In this document: in pieces, positions 8,294-15,963 of the stretch
Layout of the letters: the number at the start of each line of letters is the position of its first letter
Position numbering within the stretch: position 1 is the first letter of the stretch
Origin: Gordonia sihwensis NBRC 108236
GTDB taxonomy: Bacteria; Actinomycetota; Actinomycetes; Mycobacteriales; Mycobacteriaceae
Assembly: GCF_000333035.1 (NCBI RefSeq)
Contig: NZ_BANU01000025.1
Coordinates: forward strand, 22,857-86,856
Length of the DNA: 64,000 nt
Reading direction: 5' to 3'
Made by a program: the position numbers and the translations under genes
Notes under the pieces: model-generated
Told to the model about the DNA's origin: nothing
The model's input: the letters and a program-made list of their open reading frames with translations, nothing else
Database searches by the model: none

Positions 8294-8989
8294 TCAGTTG
8301 AACCGATCGCCGTCTATCGTGATTCGATGGCTTCGCAGGGTGGGCCAGGACTCAAGAGAACGGCTGAGAACAATCTCCTCAGCACGAGCCGAATCTGCGC
8401 CGATATACGTCGAGTCCAGCTCGACGTTCGAGCATACGAACCAACTTTGGTCGACGGCCCACCACATGTTCGGACGGATCCCTTCAAGTACCTCTGACGC
8501 ACGGCCCACATCCCCCATGGTGAGGTAGTAGTTGAATGCACCGATCCGGACGGTCGGACACATCGACGAAATCTCTTGAAACGCCGTATTTCCTTCCCAG
8601 AAGGCAAATACACAACGGGTGTTCAGTCCGCGCCCCAGATGATGTGCGATCTCGTCGGTCACCATCGGCCGAAGAGAGTTAATTCGATGAGGGCCTTCAT
8701 TCCACCATCCCCCGCGGGGTTCGAATTCACCCTGCGAGATCTTTGACCATTGCATCTCGGCATGAGCTACCTTGCCATTGACTCGCGCAACGTCGGACCA
8801 TCGATAGTTCCCGATCAGAGCACCGTTGACGACCCTTTCCGCTGGGTGCAACACACGAAGATACCTCTCGTATCCGCCGGGGACAAGTGATCCGACAGTG
8901 CCCGAGTATGGCTGAAAGAGCAGCGAATCAACCCATTCAGCCACTTCGGTATCGTGAATCACTTCATCTCGAGCCCACTCAGAAGCCAT
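8294..8989 (-). CDS. Hypothetical protein of an actinobacterial family without known function, 231 aa
   Basis: A soluble, tryptophan-rich protein with no signal or membrane helix. Notable segments are a GGYERYLRVLHPAERV motif near residue 40, GKVAHAEMQW near 73, an FWEG motif near 130, and a C-terminal block with MWWAVDQSWFVCSNVELDSTYIG. From memory these resemble a widespread uncharacterised actinobacterial family that keeps the RVLHPA and D-x-W...D-x-D...STY patterns. The gene is lower in G+C than its neighbours and is directly joined to a small membrane protein gene, a layout often seen for effector/immunity or defence pairs. That reading is speculative. Confidence 0.7.
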   Translation of the reverse strand: MASEWARDEVIHDTEVAEWVDSLLFQPYSGTVGSLVPGGYERYLRVLHPAERVVNGALIGNYRWSDVARVNGKVAHAEMQWSKISQGEFEPRGGWWNEGPHRINSLRPMVTDEIAHHLGRGLNTRCVFAFWEGNTAFQEISSMCPTVRIGAFNYYLTMGDVGRASEVLEGIRPNMWWAVDQSWFVCSNVELDSTYIGADSARAEEIVLSRSLESWPTLRSHRITIDGDRFN

Positions 8990-9098
8990 TGGCTACTCCC
9001 CTCGGCAACTGTCTACTTGGAGCGTAGTCCGATTCGAGTACGGACTTGTCCGCTTGGGAGCGAAAACTCGGCTACTGGCTGTGGCCTTGCCCTCTTGA

Positions 9099-9483
9099 GT
9101 GGAGCCGGTGAACGAGACGTTATCGACGCCGGAGAAACCGCGCCGACGTCGAGCGTGCTGCGCAGAGGTTCTCGACGCGGCGTGCAATAATCTGGCCGGC
9201 AGATCGCGCGTGGATCCTCACGAAAACGTTGACTACGACTTCATTTCCAAGTGATCGATGGAGACGATGCGGTCACCGAGATGGCTCGTGGCCCGCGTAA
9301 ACGCGCCCTGTCGACATATGGCTGGTCGAAGGCGTGGACGATTCGCAGTTGCTCACATCGACGCAAGGCTACCAATTCTACCCAGGCGTAATTCCTCCTG
9401 GGCGACTACTCCTGGTCAAGACGGACATATCAGAAGATCGTAGGGATGCGGCGCTTCCCTACGAAGGGAACGATGACCTGTGA
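9099..9483 (+). pseudogene. Degraded coding remnant in three frames
   Basis: The 570-base stretch from 8990 to 9559 has no intact gene of normal size, but protein-like frames follow each other. From GTG 9099 to the stop at 9252-9254 the frame gives 51 residues ending in NVDYDFISK. From 9251 a second frame reads IDGDDAVTEMARGPRKRALSTYGWSKAW. From 9301 to 9483 a third gives about 60 residues including GYQFYPGVIPPGRLLLVKTD and ends at TGA. Each switch is about where the previous frame loses protein-like composition. This fits one gene broken by two frameshifts, or fragments of several. Base composition matches the adjacent lower-GC genes. No family was identified, and 8990-9098 and 9484-9559 hold nothing I can name. 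Confidence 0.4.
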
Positions 9484-9559
9484 GTCGTAGATGTGGGCGA
9501 CATGAAAGACAGTTCGCCGTCCGATCGCCGATCCGTCTACCCAGAACCGCCCCCCGGTT

Positions 9560-9973
9560 TCACTGACCGTCAGCGACATCCCCGGCGGGCGGGACGTCCG
9601 AGGCCAGCCTCGATCGGATCACGCCGCCCTTGATCGCATCGATGTCGACGATCACCTGACCGCCGTACGGTTTGGTGGGAAGCTGATCCATCCGCAGTCC
9701 GTCGAGCCCGATCGCGCCGGCCGTCCCCTCCTCCAGAACGGCCGGCGCACGGCGACGCCGAGTCTCCACCCGAGCCACCTGCACCAACACGACGCTGTCG
9801 CCGATCACCAGCGAGGCCGCCGCACCGGTCACCACCGTCCCGGACTCCACGGTCCCGGTGAACAGCCGTCCCTTGCCCGTGACGGTGAACATGTCCTCGA
9901 TCCGGAACTGGAACGGTCCGACCACGTCCGCTTGGGCTGCCGCAGACTCCGACTGCCGGTTGAAGAATCGCAT
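9560..9973 (-). CDS. Stand-alone EF-Tu domain-2-like beta-barrel protein, 137 aa
   Basis: Residues 22-110 follow translation-factor domain 2: FRIEDMFTVTGKGRLFTGTV, then ESGTVVTGAAASLVIGD, an RVE strand, and a segment EEGTAGAIGLDGLRMDQLPTK that corresponds to the EF-Tu stretch before its domain boundary. The GTP-binding domain with its Walker motifs is absent and no adjacent frame supplies it, so this is an isolated barrel rather than a truncated elongation factor. Such proteins are sometimes annotated as EF-Tu/IF-2/RF-3 family. The role is unknown; a protein- or RNA-binding function is plausible. Start is ATG 9973. Confidence 0.75.
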   Translation of the reverse strand: MRFFNRQSESAAAQADVVGPFQFRIEDMFTVTGKGRLFTGTVESGTVVTGAAASLVIGDSVVLVQVARVETRRRRAPAVLEEGTAGAIGLDGLRMDQLPTKPYGGQVIVDIDAIKGGVIRSRLASDVPPAGDVADGQ

Positions 9974-10008
9974 CCTCCGACCCTAACGATCCGAGACGCC
10001 GCGAGGAA

Positions 10009-10377
10009 CTAGCTGCTGGGTCGCAGCTGACTCGGCAGAATCTTGTCCTTCTGATCCGGGCAGAACGCGGGAATGGCTGCGCCGACCACCGCGGCGGCCT
10101 GCCCCTTGCCTCCCGCCTCGGTGTTCATCGAATCGATAACCTCCATCATCGACTTGCCCGACGCCAGTTCCGAACACGCCTTCTTGCCTGCCGCGACGGC
10201 CGCGTCGTCGTCCTTGTACGACGACCCCGACGATTTCACCACCTGGAGATAGACGCTGGTCCGCGCCTCCGACGTCGACTCGTTGGAACTGCTGTTGCTG
10301 CTGTCATCGCCGCTGCACGCGGAGAGGAAGGCCGCGCCCGCGACCAGCGGGGCGATGACGAGGTATCGAAGTCGCAT
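10009..10377 (-). CDS. Small secreted lipoprotein, DUF732-like, 122 aa
   Basis: A signal sequence with lipobox Leu-Ser-Ala-Cys places the lipidated cysteine at residue 21. A Ser/Asn-rich linker (about 22-42) follows. The mature domain of about 75 residues has two cysteines (KKACSEL and PAFCPDQ) and helical character. The spacing, with a first Cys in an A-x-K-x-A-C helix and a second near the end, resembles the DUF732 domain of mycobacterial secreted proteins, which is uncharacterised. The family assignment is tentative. Confidence 0.7.
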   Translation of the reverse strand: MRLRYLVIAPLVAGAAFLSACSGDDSSNSSSNESTSEARTSVYLQVVKSSGSSYKDDDAAVAAGKKACSELASGKSMMEVIDSMNTEAGGKGQAAAVVGAAIPAFCPDQKDKILPSQLRPSS

Positions 10378-10448
10378 GAACAGTCCGTTCGGTCGTGGGT
10401 GGGTGCATCGAGCGGTCGTCTTGAACAGTATCGCCCGACAGGCCTCAC

Positions 10449-10499
10449 GTCAGCGGACCCTCACACCGCATCGAGGACGAGGCATGAGGGTCCGCTGAC
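10449..10499 (-). terminator. Terminator downstream of fadD
   Basis: A perfect 15-base inverted repeat (GTCAGCGGACCCTCA at 10449-10463 and its complement at 10485-10499) flanks a 21-base loop. It lies 12 bases past the stop of the minus-strand acyl-CoA ligase gene and before the next minus-strand gene. The long loop is unusual for an intrinsic terminator and there is no clear T-run, so a processing or regulatory stem is possible. Confidence 0.6.
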
Positions 10500-10511
10500 C
10501 GACGAAAAGAG

Positions 10512-12137
10512 CTAGACGGCCGCGCCTTCTTCAGCGGCGGTGGCCTTGGCCCACTTGTAGTCGGCCTTGCCGGCCGGCGTCCGCTTCACCTCGTCGACGA
10601 AGACCACCGTGCGCGGAACCTTGTAGCCGGCCAGCGTCTGGCGGCAGTGCTCCTGGATCTCCTCGAGAGACGGCTCGTCGAAGCCCTCGTTCAGCGACAC
10701 GACTGCGGCGACGCGCTGGCCGTACTTGGGATCCGGTGCAGGCACCACGAGGGCGTCGGCCACGGCCGGATGCGCGTGCAGAGCGCCTTCGACCTCTTCG
10801 GCGTAAACCTTCTCACCGCCGGTGTTGATGCACTGGCTGCCACGGCCGAGGAAGACGATGCTGCCGTCCTCGCGCAGGTATCCCATGTCGCCGAGCACCG
10901 AGATGCGTGTGCCGTCGGCCAGCGTCGGGAAGGTCCGCGCGGTCTTCTCCGGATCCTTGTAGTACCCCATCGGGATGTTGCCGATGCGGGCGATGTGGCC
11001 GACCTCGTTGGGAGTCGTGATCTTGTTGAACTTCTCGTCGACCACCATCATCCGGTCGGTCGGCGGCACCATGAGGTTGCCGTTCTCGTCCATCTTGATC
11101 TCGCCGTCGTTGCCCGACTCCGAGGCGCCGAAATTGTCACGCAGCATCAGATCCGGCTTCACCGCGAGCATCCGTTCCCGGACGCTCTGACTCCACAGCG
11201 CGCCGCCCGAGGTGATCGAGAACAGGGTCGAGAAGTCGGCGGTGTCCTTCTGCTTCTCCATCTCGTCGGCCAAGGGCATGCCCATCGCATCGCCGACGAT
11301 CAGAATCATCTGCGTCTTGTCCCTGCCGATGTTGCGAACGATCTTGGCGGCGTCGAAGTCGCGCTCCAGGATCAGACGCCCGCCCAGCGAAATGAACGTG
11401 AACAGCGAGTACGAGGCGGCTCCGTGCATGAGCGGCGCGGCGATCAGGAACGACAGCGACGGGAAGTTCTGGACCTCCTTGGCCAGCTCCGCGAGATCCG
11501 CGCGCGGCGGTCCGTAGGGGTTGCCGCCGGAGATCGGCTTGCGGAAGAAGTCGTCATGCTGCCACATGACGCCCTTCGGATAACCCGTGGTGCCGCCCGT
11601 GTAGATCAGGTACAGCTCCTCACCGGTCCGCTTCTCGAAGTCGCGCTCGGTGGACCGGGCGATGTAGCCGTTGAAATCGACGATCTCGACGGTGCGGCCG
11701 TCGAGGGCGGCCGCCGCGGCGGTCAGCTCGTCCACCGCCTCGCCGATCACGAAGACGGTACGCAGTTCGGGCAGCGAAGCCATCAGGTTCGCGACGCTGC
11801 GCTGATGTTCGGGAAGCTCCACGACGATGGCGGCCGAGTCGGAGTTGTCGAAGATGTACTCCAGCTCGGAGTCGGTGTAGCGGTAGTTCACGTTCACCGG
11901 CACCGCACGGACTTTGATGAGGCCGATCAGCGAGGTGACGTGCTCGACGCTGTTCTTCAGGAACAGCGCGACGTTGTCGTCCTTGCCGACCCCGTGCGCC
12001 GCGAAGTGATGCGCCACCTGATTGGCGAGCCTGTCGAGCTCGGCGTACGTGTAGTCGTGGCCCTCCCAGGTGAGGACCACGCGCTCGGGAACAGCGTCGA
12101 CGACGGTCTCGAAGACGTCTGCGAGGTTGAACTTCAT
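10512..12137 (-). CDS. Acyl-CoA synthetase, FadD19/FadD17-like steroid side-chain ligase, 541 aa
   Basis: ANL-superfamily adenylating enzyme that activates a carboxylate with ATP and CoA. The P-loop-like motif is YTGGTTGYPKG near residue 175. A second core motif (FGASESG), a GDMGYLREDGSI hinge and the C-terminal catalytic lysine in RTPAGKADYKWA are all present. Length and motif style fit the FadD group that activates sterol side chains. The gene lies 40 bases after ltp2 in the same direction with GGAG before its ATG, so it is probably the last gene of the igr-like operon. Which sterol acid it takes (C24, C22 or ring-derived) is not determined. Confidence 0.85.
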   Translation of the reverse strand: MKFNLADVFETVVDAVPERVVLTWEGHDYTYAELDRLANQVAHHFAAHGVGKDDNVALFLKNSVEHVTSLIGLIKVRAVPVNVNYRYTDSELEYIFDNSDSAAIVVELPEHQRSVANLMASLPELRTVFVIGEAVDELTAAAAALDGRTVEIVDFNGYIARSTERDFEKRTGEELYLIYTGGTTGYPKGVMWQHDDFFRKPISGGNPYGPPRADLAELAKEVQNFPSLSFLIAAPLMHGAASYSLFTFISLGGRLILERDFDAAKIVRNIGRDKTQMILIVGDAMGMPLADEMEKQKDTADFSTLFSITSGGALWSQSVRERMLAVKPDLMLRDNFGASESGNDGEIKMDENGNLMVPPTDRMMVVDEKFNKITTPNEVGHIARIGNIPMGYYKDPEKTARTFPTLADGTRISVLGDMGYLREDGSIVFLGRGSQCINTGGEKVYAEEVEGALHAHPAVADALVVPAPDPKYGQRVAAVVSLNEGFDEPSLEEIQEHCRQTLAGYKVPRTVVFVDEVKRTPAGKADYKWAKATAAEEGAAV

Positions 12138-12177
12138 CTTTGTTGATCTCCTTGGGAGGGAACCGACGGGGTCGGGG

Positions 12178-13356
12178 TCAGGCGGACAGGATCAGGCCCG
12201 AGGTGGGCACGCCGGTGCCCGCGGTGACGAGGACGTGCTCGGCGCCGTCGACCTGGTTGACGGAGGTACCGCGCAGCTGACGGACCCCTTCGGCGATGCC
12301 GTTCATACCGTGGATGTACGCCTCGCCCAGCTGGCCGCCGTGTGTGTTGAGCGGCAGCACACCGCCCACTTCGAGTGCACCGGGCTGTGAGACGAAGTCC
12401 TTCGCCTCTCCGCGTCCGCAGAAACCCAGTTCCTCGAGTTGAATGAGCGTGTAGGGCGTGAAGTGGTCGTACAGCACCGCCATGTCGATGTCGGACGGCG
12501 TGAGTCCGGACTGCGCGAACAATTGCCGCCCGACCAGTCCCATCTCCGCCAGCTCGGGCAGCGCGTCCCGGTAGTAGCTGGTCATGATGAACTGGTCGGT
12601 ACCGCTGCCCGATGCGGCACCGGCGATCGTCACCGGCTTCTGCTTGAGGTCCTTCGCTCGCTCGGGCGACACGACGACGATGGCGACACCGCCGTCGGAC
12701 TCCTGGCAGCAGTCGAGCAGATGCAGCGGCTCGGCGATGTAGCGCGAGGCCTGATGGTCTTCGAGGGTGATCGGCTTGCCGTAGAAGAAGGCGTTCGGAT
12801 TGGTCGCCGCGTGCTTGCGGTCCACCACCGCGATGCGCCCGAAGTCCTCGCTCGTGGCCCCGTACTCGTACATGTACCGCTGCGCGACCATCGCGACGAA
12901 CGCCGCGGGCGTCGAGAGTCCGTGCGGGTACGAGAAGGCGTTGTCGGTGCCCGACGAATTCTCCTGGTTGGCGACAGCCGCGTTGACCTGGCCGAATCGG
13001 TTGCCCGACCGCTCGTTGAAGGCGCGATAGGCGACCACCACGTCGCATACGCCGGTGGCGACCGCCATCGCCGCCTGCTGCACCGTCGACGCCGCGGCGC
13101 CGCCGCCGTAGTGGATGCGGGAGAAGTACTTGAGTTCGGGGATGCCCGTCGCCCGCGCCACCGCGATCTCCATATTGGTGTCCATCGTGAAGGTCACCAG
13201 GCCGTCGACGTCGGTGGCGCACAGGCCGGCGTCGGCCAGGGCCGCGTTCACGCACTCCGCGGCCAGCCGGAGTTCGCTGCGGCCCGAGTTCTTCGAGAAG
13301 TCGGTGGCGCCGATCCCGGCGATCGCGGCCTTGCCGGAGAGCGTCCGGTCCGTCAT
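12178..13356 (-). CDS. ltp2: Ltp2, thiolase-fold retro-aldolase of cholesterol side-chain degradation, 392 aa
   Basis: SCP2-thiolase-like protein closely resembling M. tuberculosis Ltp2 as I remember it: GIGATDFSKNSGRSELRLA at the start, then FTMDTNMEIAVARATGI, YRAFNERSG, FSYPHGLSTPAA and LPLNTHGGQLGE. Ltp2 cleaves 17-hydroxy-3-oxo-4-pregnene-20-carboxyl-CoA to androstenedione and propionyl-CoA, and is active only in complex with the DUF35 part of ChsH2, encoded two genes upstream. The start is ATG 13356, sharing one base with the chsH1 stop and preceded by GAGGAGG; a GTG one codon earlier is the alternative. Confidence 0.92.
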   Translation of the reverse strand: MTDRTLSGKAAIAGIGATDFSKNSGRSELRLAAECVNAALADAGLCATDVDGLVTFTMDTNMEIAVARATGIPELKYFSRIHYGGGAAASTVQQAAMAVATGVCDVVVAYRAFNERSGNRFGQVNAAVANQENSSGTDNAFSYPHGLSTPAAFVAMVAQRYMYEYGATSEDFGRIAVVDRKHAATNPNAFFYGKPITLEDHQASRYIAEPLHLLDCCQESDGGVAIVVVSPERAKDLKQKPVTIAGAASGSGTDQFIMTSYYRDALPELAEMGLVGRQLFAQSGLTPSDIDMAVLYDHFTPYTLIQLEELGFCGRGEAKDFVSQPGALEVGGVLPLNTHGGQLGEAYIHGMNGIAEGVRQLRGTSVNQVDGAEHVLVTAGTGVPTSGLILSA

Positions 13357-13757
13357 CACGCCTCCTCGCGGGTGAAGGTGACCTTGGAGATCACGTGCTT
13401 GCCAAGAGAATTGGTGCCGGTCACCGCGACAGTGACGGCGACGTCGTCCACCTGCGTCACCTCACCGGTGAAGGTGAGCGTGTCGTAGGCGTACCAGGGC
13501 ACCCCGAGCTTGAGTTCGATGGCGCCGATCCGCGCCCGCGGACCCGCCCAGTCGGTCACGAAGCGCTCCACCAGACCGGTGTCGGTCAGGATGTTCACGA
13601 AGATGTCCTTCGAGCCCTTCTGCTGGGCCAGGTCTCGATCGTGATGGACGTCCTGATAGTCGCGGGTGGCGATCGCCGATGCCACGACGAAGGTCGGCGA
13701 CGCGTCGATCACCAGCGGGGGCAGCGTCTGGCCCACCTGGATGGTCTGCACGGTCAC
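13356..13757 (-). CDS. chsH1: ChsH1, MaoC-like subunit of the igr enoyl-CoA hydratase, 133 aa
   Basis: Single hot-dog domain with the hydratase motif in TRDYQDVHHDRDLA (Asp and His of the D-x4-H type) around residues 32-41. ChsH1 pairs with the N-terminal domain of ChsH2 to hydrate 3-oxo-4,17-pregnadiene-20-carboxyl-CoA. GTG 13757 overlaps the chsH2 stop as GTGA and has GGAGA upstream; an in-frame ATG at 13781 would extend it by eight residues. Its stop overlaps the ltp2 start. The order chsH2-chsH1-ltp2 is that of the mycobacterial igr operon. Confidence 0.9.
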   Translation of the reverse strand: MTVQTIQVGQTLPPLVIDASPTFVVASAIATRDYQDVHHDRDLAQQKGSKDIFVNILTDTGLVERFVTDWAGPRARIGAIELKLGVPWYAYDTLTFTGEVTQVDDVAVTVAVTGTNSLGKHVISKVTFTREEA

Positions 13758-14788
13758 TTCGCCGTCTCCTTCGCTCGCCATGCATAGAGCGACCACGGCT
13801 CGCCGCCGGAGTCGTCGTCTCCCGGGAAATCGAGGAACTCCACCTCGACGGGCATTCCGATCCGCACCGCGTCCGGATCGACGCCGCGCAGCTGTCCCAG
13901 CATGCGGACGCCCTCGTCGAGCTCCACGAGCGCCACCACGAAAGGCAGTTCCCGTCCCGGGACCCGCGGCGCGTGGTGGACGACGTAGCTGTACACGGTG
14001 CCGGTCCCGGCCGCGACCACGTAGTCGGTGTCGGGGTACTCGCCGTCGGCGCCGCGTTCGGTCCAGACCGCGGGAATCGGCGGATGCCGAAGCGAGCCGT
14101 CCTGCACCTTCTGAATGCGCAGTTCGTGGGCGGCCACGCCGTCCCAGAAGAAACGGGTGTCGCGCGAGGCCGACGGTCGAATGAGCTTGGTGGGATCGAG
14201 ACCGGCGAAGTCGGCGGTCTGTTCCCGCGGTGTCTCCGACACCGGTGCGGCGGGACGGAACTTGAGGATCCGGAAGTCCATCTCGGCGACGGTCTCCTCG
14301 CCCACACGCCAGGTGTTGCGCGTGGTGAAGAACCAGCCCTCCCCGAGCGCGGTCTGCTTCGGCCCCACCACCTCGGTCAGTTCCGAGGTGATCGTCACCT
14401 CCTCACCCGGACGGGTGTACCGGTGGTACACCGTGTCGCAGTTGGTGGCGACCACCGAGGTGTAGCCGGCCGCGTCGAAGAGTTCAGTCGCCAGACCCAG
14501 CGGATCGTCGTCGGTACGGACACCGTGCAGCCCGCGCATCGTCCACACCTGCGCCATCGCCGGGGGCGCCACCACGCCGGGATGACCGGCGGCGCGCGCT
14601 GCGGTGTCGTCGACGTAGATGGGGTTCTCGTCGCCCATCGCCTCCAGCCAGTTGTTCACCATCGGCTGGTTGATCGGGTCCCGGCCGGTCCGGGGAGCGC
14701 TGGCGCCCCGGGCGGCGATCTCAGCCGCCGCGGCACGGATCTGCTCAGGCGTCGACTGCCCGGTGATCGACTCTCGGGTGATCGTCAT
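13754..14788 (-). CDS. chsH2: ChsH2, MaoC-like/DUF35 two-domain protein, 344 aa
   Basis: The N-terminal half (about 1-190) is a MaoC-like hot-dog domain (PMVNNWLEAMGDENPIYVDD, then HPGVVAPPAMAQVW). The C-terminal half (about 205-344) begins RDTRFFWDGVAAHELRIQK and is a DUF35 OB-fold domain without the usual zinc-binding cysteines. In M. tuberculosis the first domain forms the hydratase with ChsH1, and the second forms the aldolase complex with Ltp2 and channels product between them. Both partner genes follow immediately. ATG 14788 is chosen; it starts 8 bases after the chsE2 stop, and longer upstream frames are shadows. Confidence 0.92.
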   Translation of the reverse strand: MTITRESITGQSTPEQIRAAAAEIAARGASAPRTGRDPINQPMVNNWLEAMGDENPIYVDDTAARAAGHPGVVAPPAMAQVWTMRGLHGVRTDDDPLGLATELFDAAGYTSVVATNCDTVYHRYTRPGEEVTITSELTEVVGPKQTALGEGWFFTTRNTWRVGEETVAEMDFRILKFRPAAPVSETPREQTADFAGLDPTKLIRPSASRDTRFFWDGVAAHELRIQKVQDGSLRHPPIPAVWTERGADGEYPDTDYVVAAGTGTVYSYVVHHAPRVPGRELPFVVALVELDEGVRMLGQLRGVDPDAVRIGMPVEVEFLDFPGDDDSGGEPWSLYAWRAKETAK

Positions 14789-14796
14789 CCCGCCCC

Positions 14797-15963
14797 CTAT
14801 CGCTTCGTCCGCGGCAGGCCGAGGCCGGCCGTGCCGATCATGTCGCGCATCACCTCGTTGACACCGCCGCCGAAGGTGATGACGACGTTGCGCTTCGCCT
14901 GCATGTCGAGCCATTCGGCGAACTCCGACGTGACCGGTTCGGTGAAGTCGCCGAAGCGTCCGACGACGTCGTCGATCAGCCGGTAGATCGTCTGAAGCCG
15001 CTCGGTGGAGAAGACCTTCGTCGCCGCGGCGTCCGCCATGGAGATCTCTCCGTTCGACGCGACCTGCCAGTTCAGCAGCTCGTTGAGCCGCTCGTATGCG
15101 CCGATCTGCGCGAGGAGCCGTCGCACCTGTTCCTGCTCGATCACCGGGGCGCCCTCGTACTGGGCGGACCGGGCCCACGCGCGCAGTCGGTCCTCCAGCC
15201 CGCCGATGCGCCCCGACGGCCCGAGCATGACGCGCTCATGATTGAGCTGGGTGGTGATCAGCTTCCAGCCATCGCCCTCCTCTCCGACGCGCATGCTCGC
15301 GGGCACGCGGACGTCGTTGTAGTAGGTGGCGTTGACATGGTGCGCACCGTCGGCGGTGATGATCGGCGTCCAGGTGAAGCCGGGATCCTTCGTGTCGACG
15401 ATGAGGATCGAGATGCCCTTGTGCTTCGGCACCTCGGCATCGGTGCGGCAGGCGAGCCAGATGTAATCGGCGTCGTGGCCGCCGGTGGTGAAGATCTTCT
15501 GACCGTTCACGATGTAGTCGCCGGTGGCCGGATCGACGACGGCCCGCGTGGTCAGCGAGGCGAGGTCGGTACCGGCGTCGGGTTCGGTGTAGCCGATCGC
15601 GAAGTGCACCTCGCCGGCGAGGATCTTCGGCAGGAAGAAGTCCTTCTGCTCCTGAGTCCCGTAGCGCTGCAGGGTGGGGCCGACGGTCTGCAGAGTCACC
15701 GACGGCAGCGGAACGTCGGCCCGCACCGCCTCATTGGTGAAGATCTGCTGTTCGATCTCGCCGAAGCCCTTGCCGCCGAACTCCTTCGGCCAGCCGACAC
15801 CGAGCCAGCCGTCGGCGCCCATGCGGGAAATGACGTTGCGGTAGCTCGGACCGTGCCGCTCGGTGCGCATCGTGCGCTCCTCGTCCGGGCTGATGAGGCC
15901 GGCGAAGTAGGCGCGCAATTCGTCGCGCAGGGCGATCTGCTCGTCGGTGAACGCTACGAACAT
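14797..15963 (-). CDS. chsE2: ChsE2 (FadE29-like) acyl-CoA dehydrogenase subunit, 388 aa
   Basis: FAD-dependent acyl-CoA dehydrogenase with YTEPDAGTDLASLTTRA (FAD contact loop, near residue 125), GQKIFTTGGHDADYIWLA, and a C-terminal FGGGVNEVMRDMI motif. The length equals that of FadE29. It forms an alpha2beta2 heterotetramer with ChsE1 and dehydrogenates the three-carbon side chain of 3-oxo-4-pregnene-20-carboxyl-CoA. ATG 15963 lies inside the end of chsE1 (10-base overlap), so the two are coupled, as expected for obligate subunits. Confidence 0.92.
   Translation of the reverse strand: MFVAFTDEQIALRDELRAYFAGLISPDEERTMRTERHGPSYRNVISRMGADGWLGVGWPKEFGGKGFGEIEQQIFTNEAVRADVPLPSVTLQTVGPTLQRYGTQEQKDFFLPKILAGEVHFAIGYTEPDAGTDLASLTTRAVVDPATGDYIVNGQKIFTTGGHDADYIWLACRTDAEVPKHKGISILIVDTKDPGFTWTPIITADGAHHVNATYYNDVRVPASMRVGEEGDGWKLITTQLNHERVMLGPSGRIGGLEDRLRAWARSAQYEGAPVIEQEQVRRLLAQIGAYERLNELLNWQVASNGEISMADAAATKVFSTERLQTIYRLIDDVVGRFGDFTEPVTSEFAEWLDMQAKRNVVITFGGGVNEVMRDMIGTAGLGLPRTKR

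Noticed and set aside
9258..9443. 61-codon plus-strand frame starting METMRSP
   Set aside because: Its residues look random (Arg/Pro-rich), while the two alternative frames over the same bases look protein-like, so it was not called as a gene.
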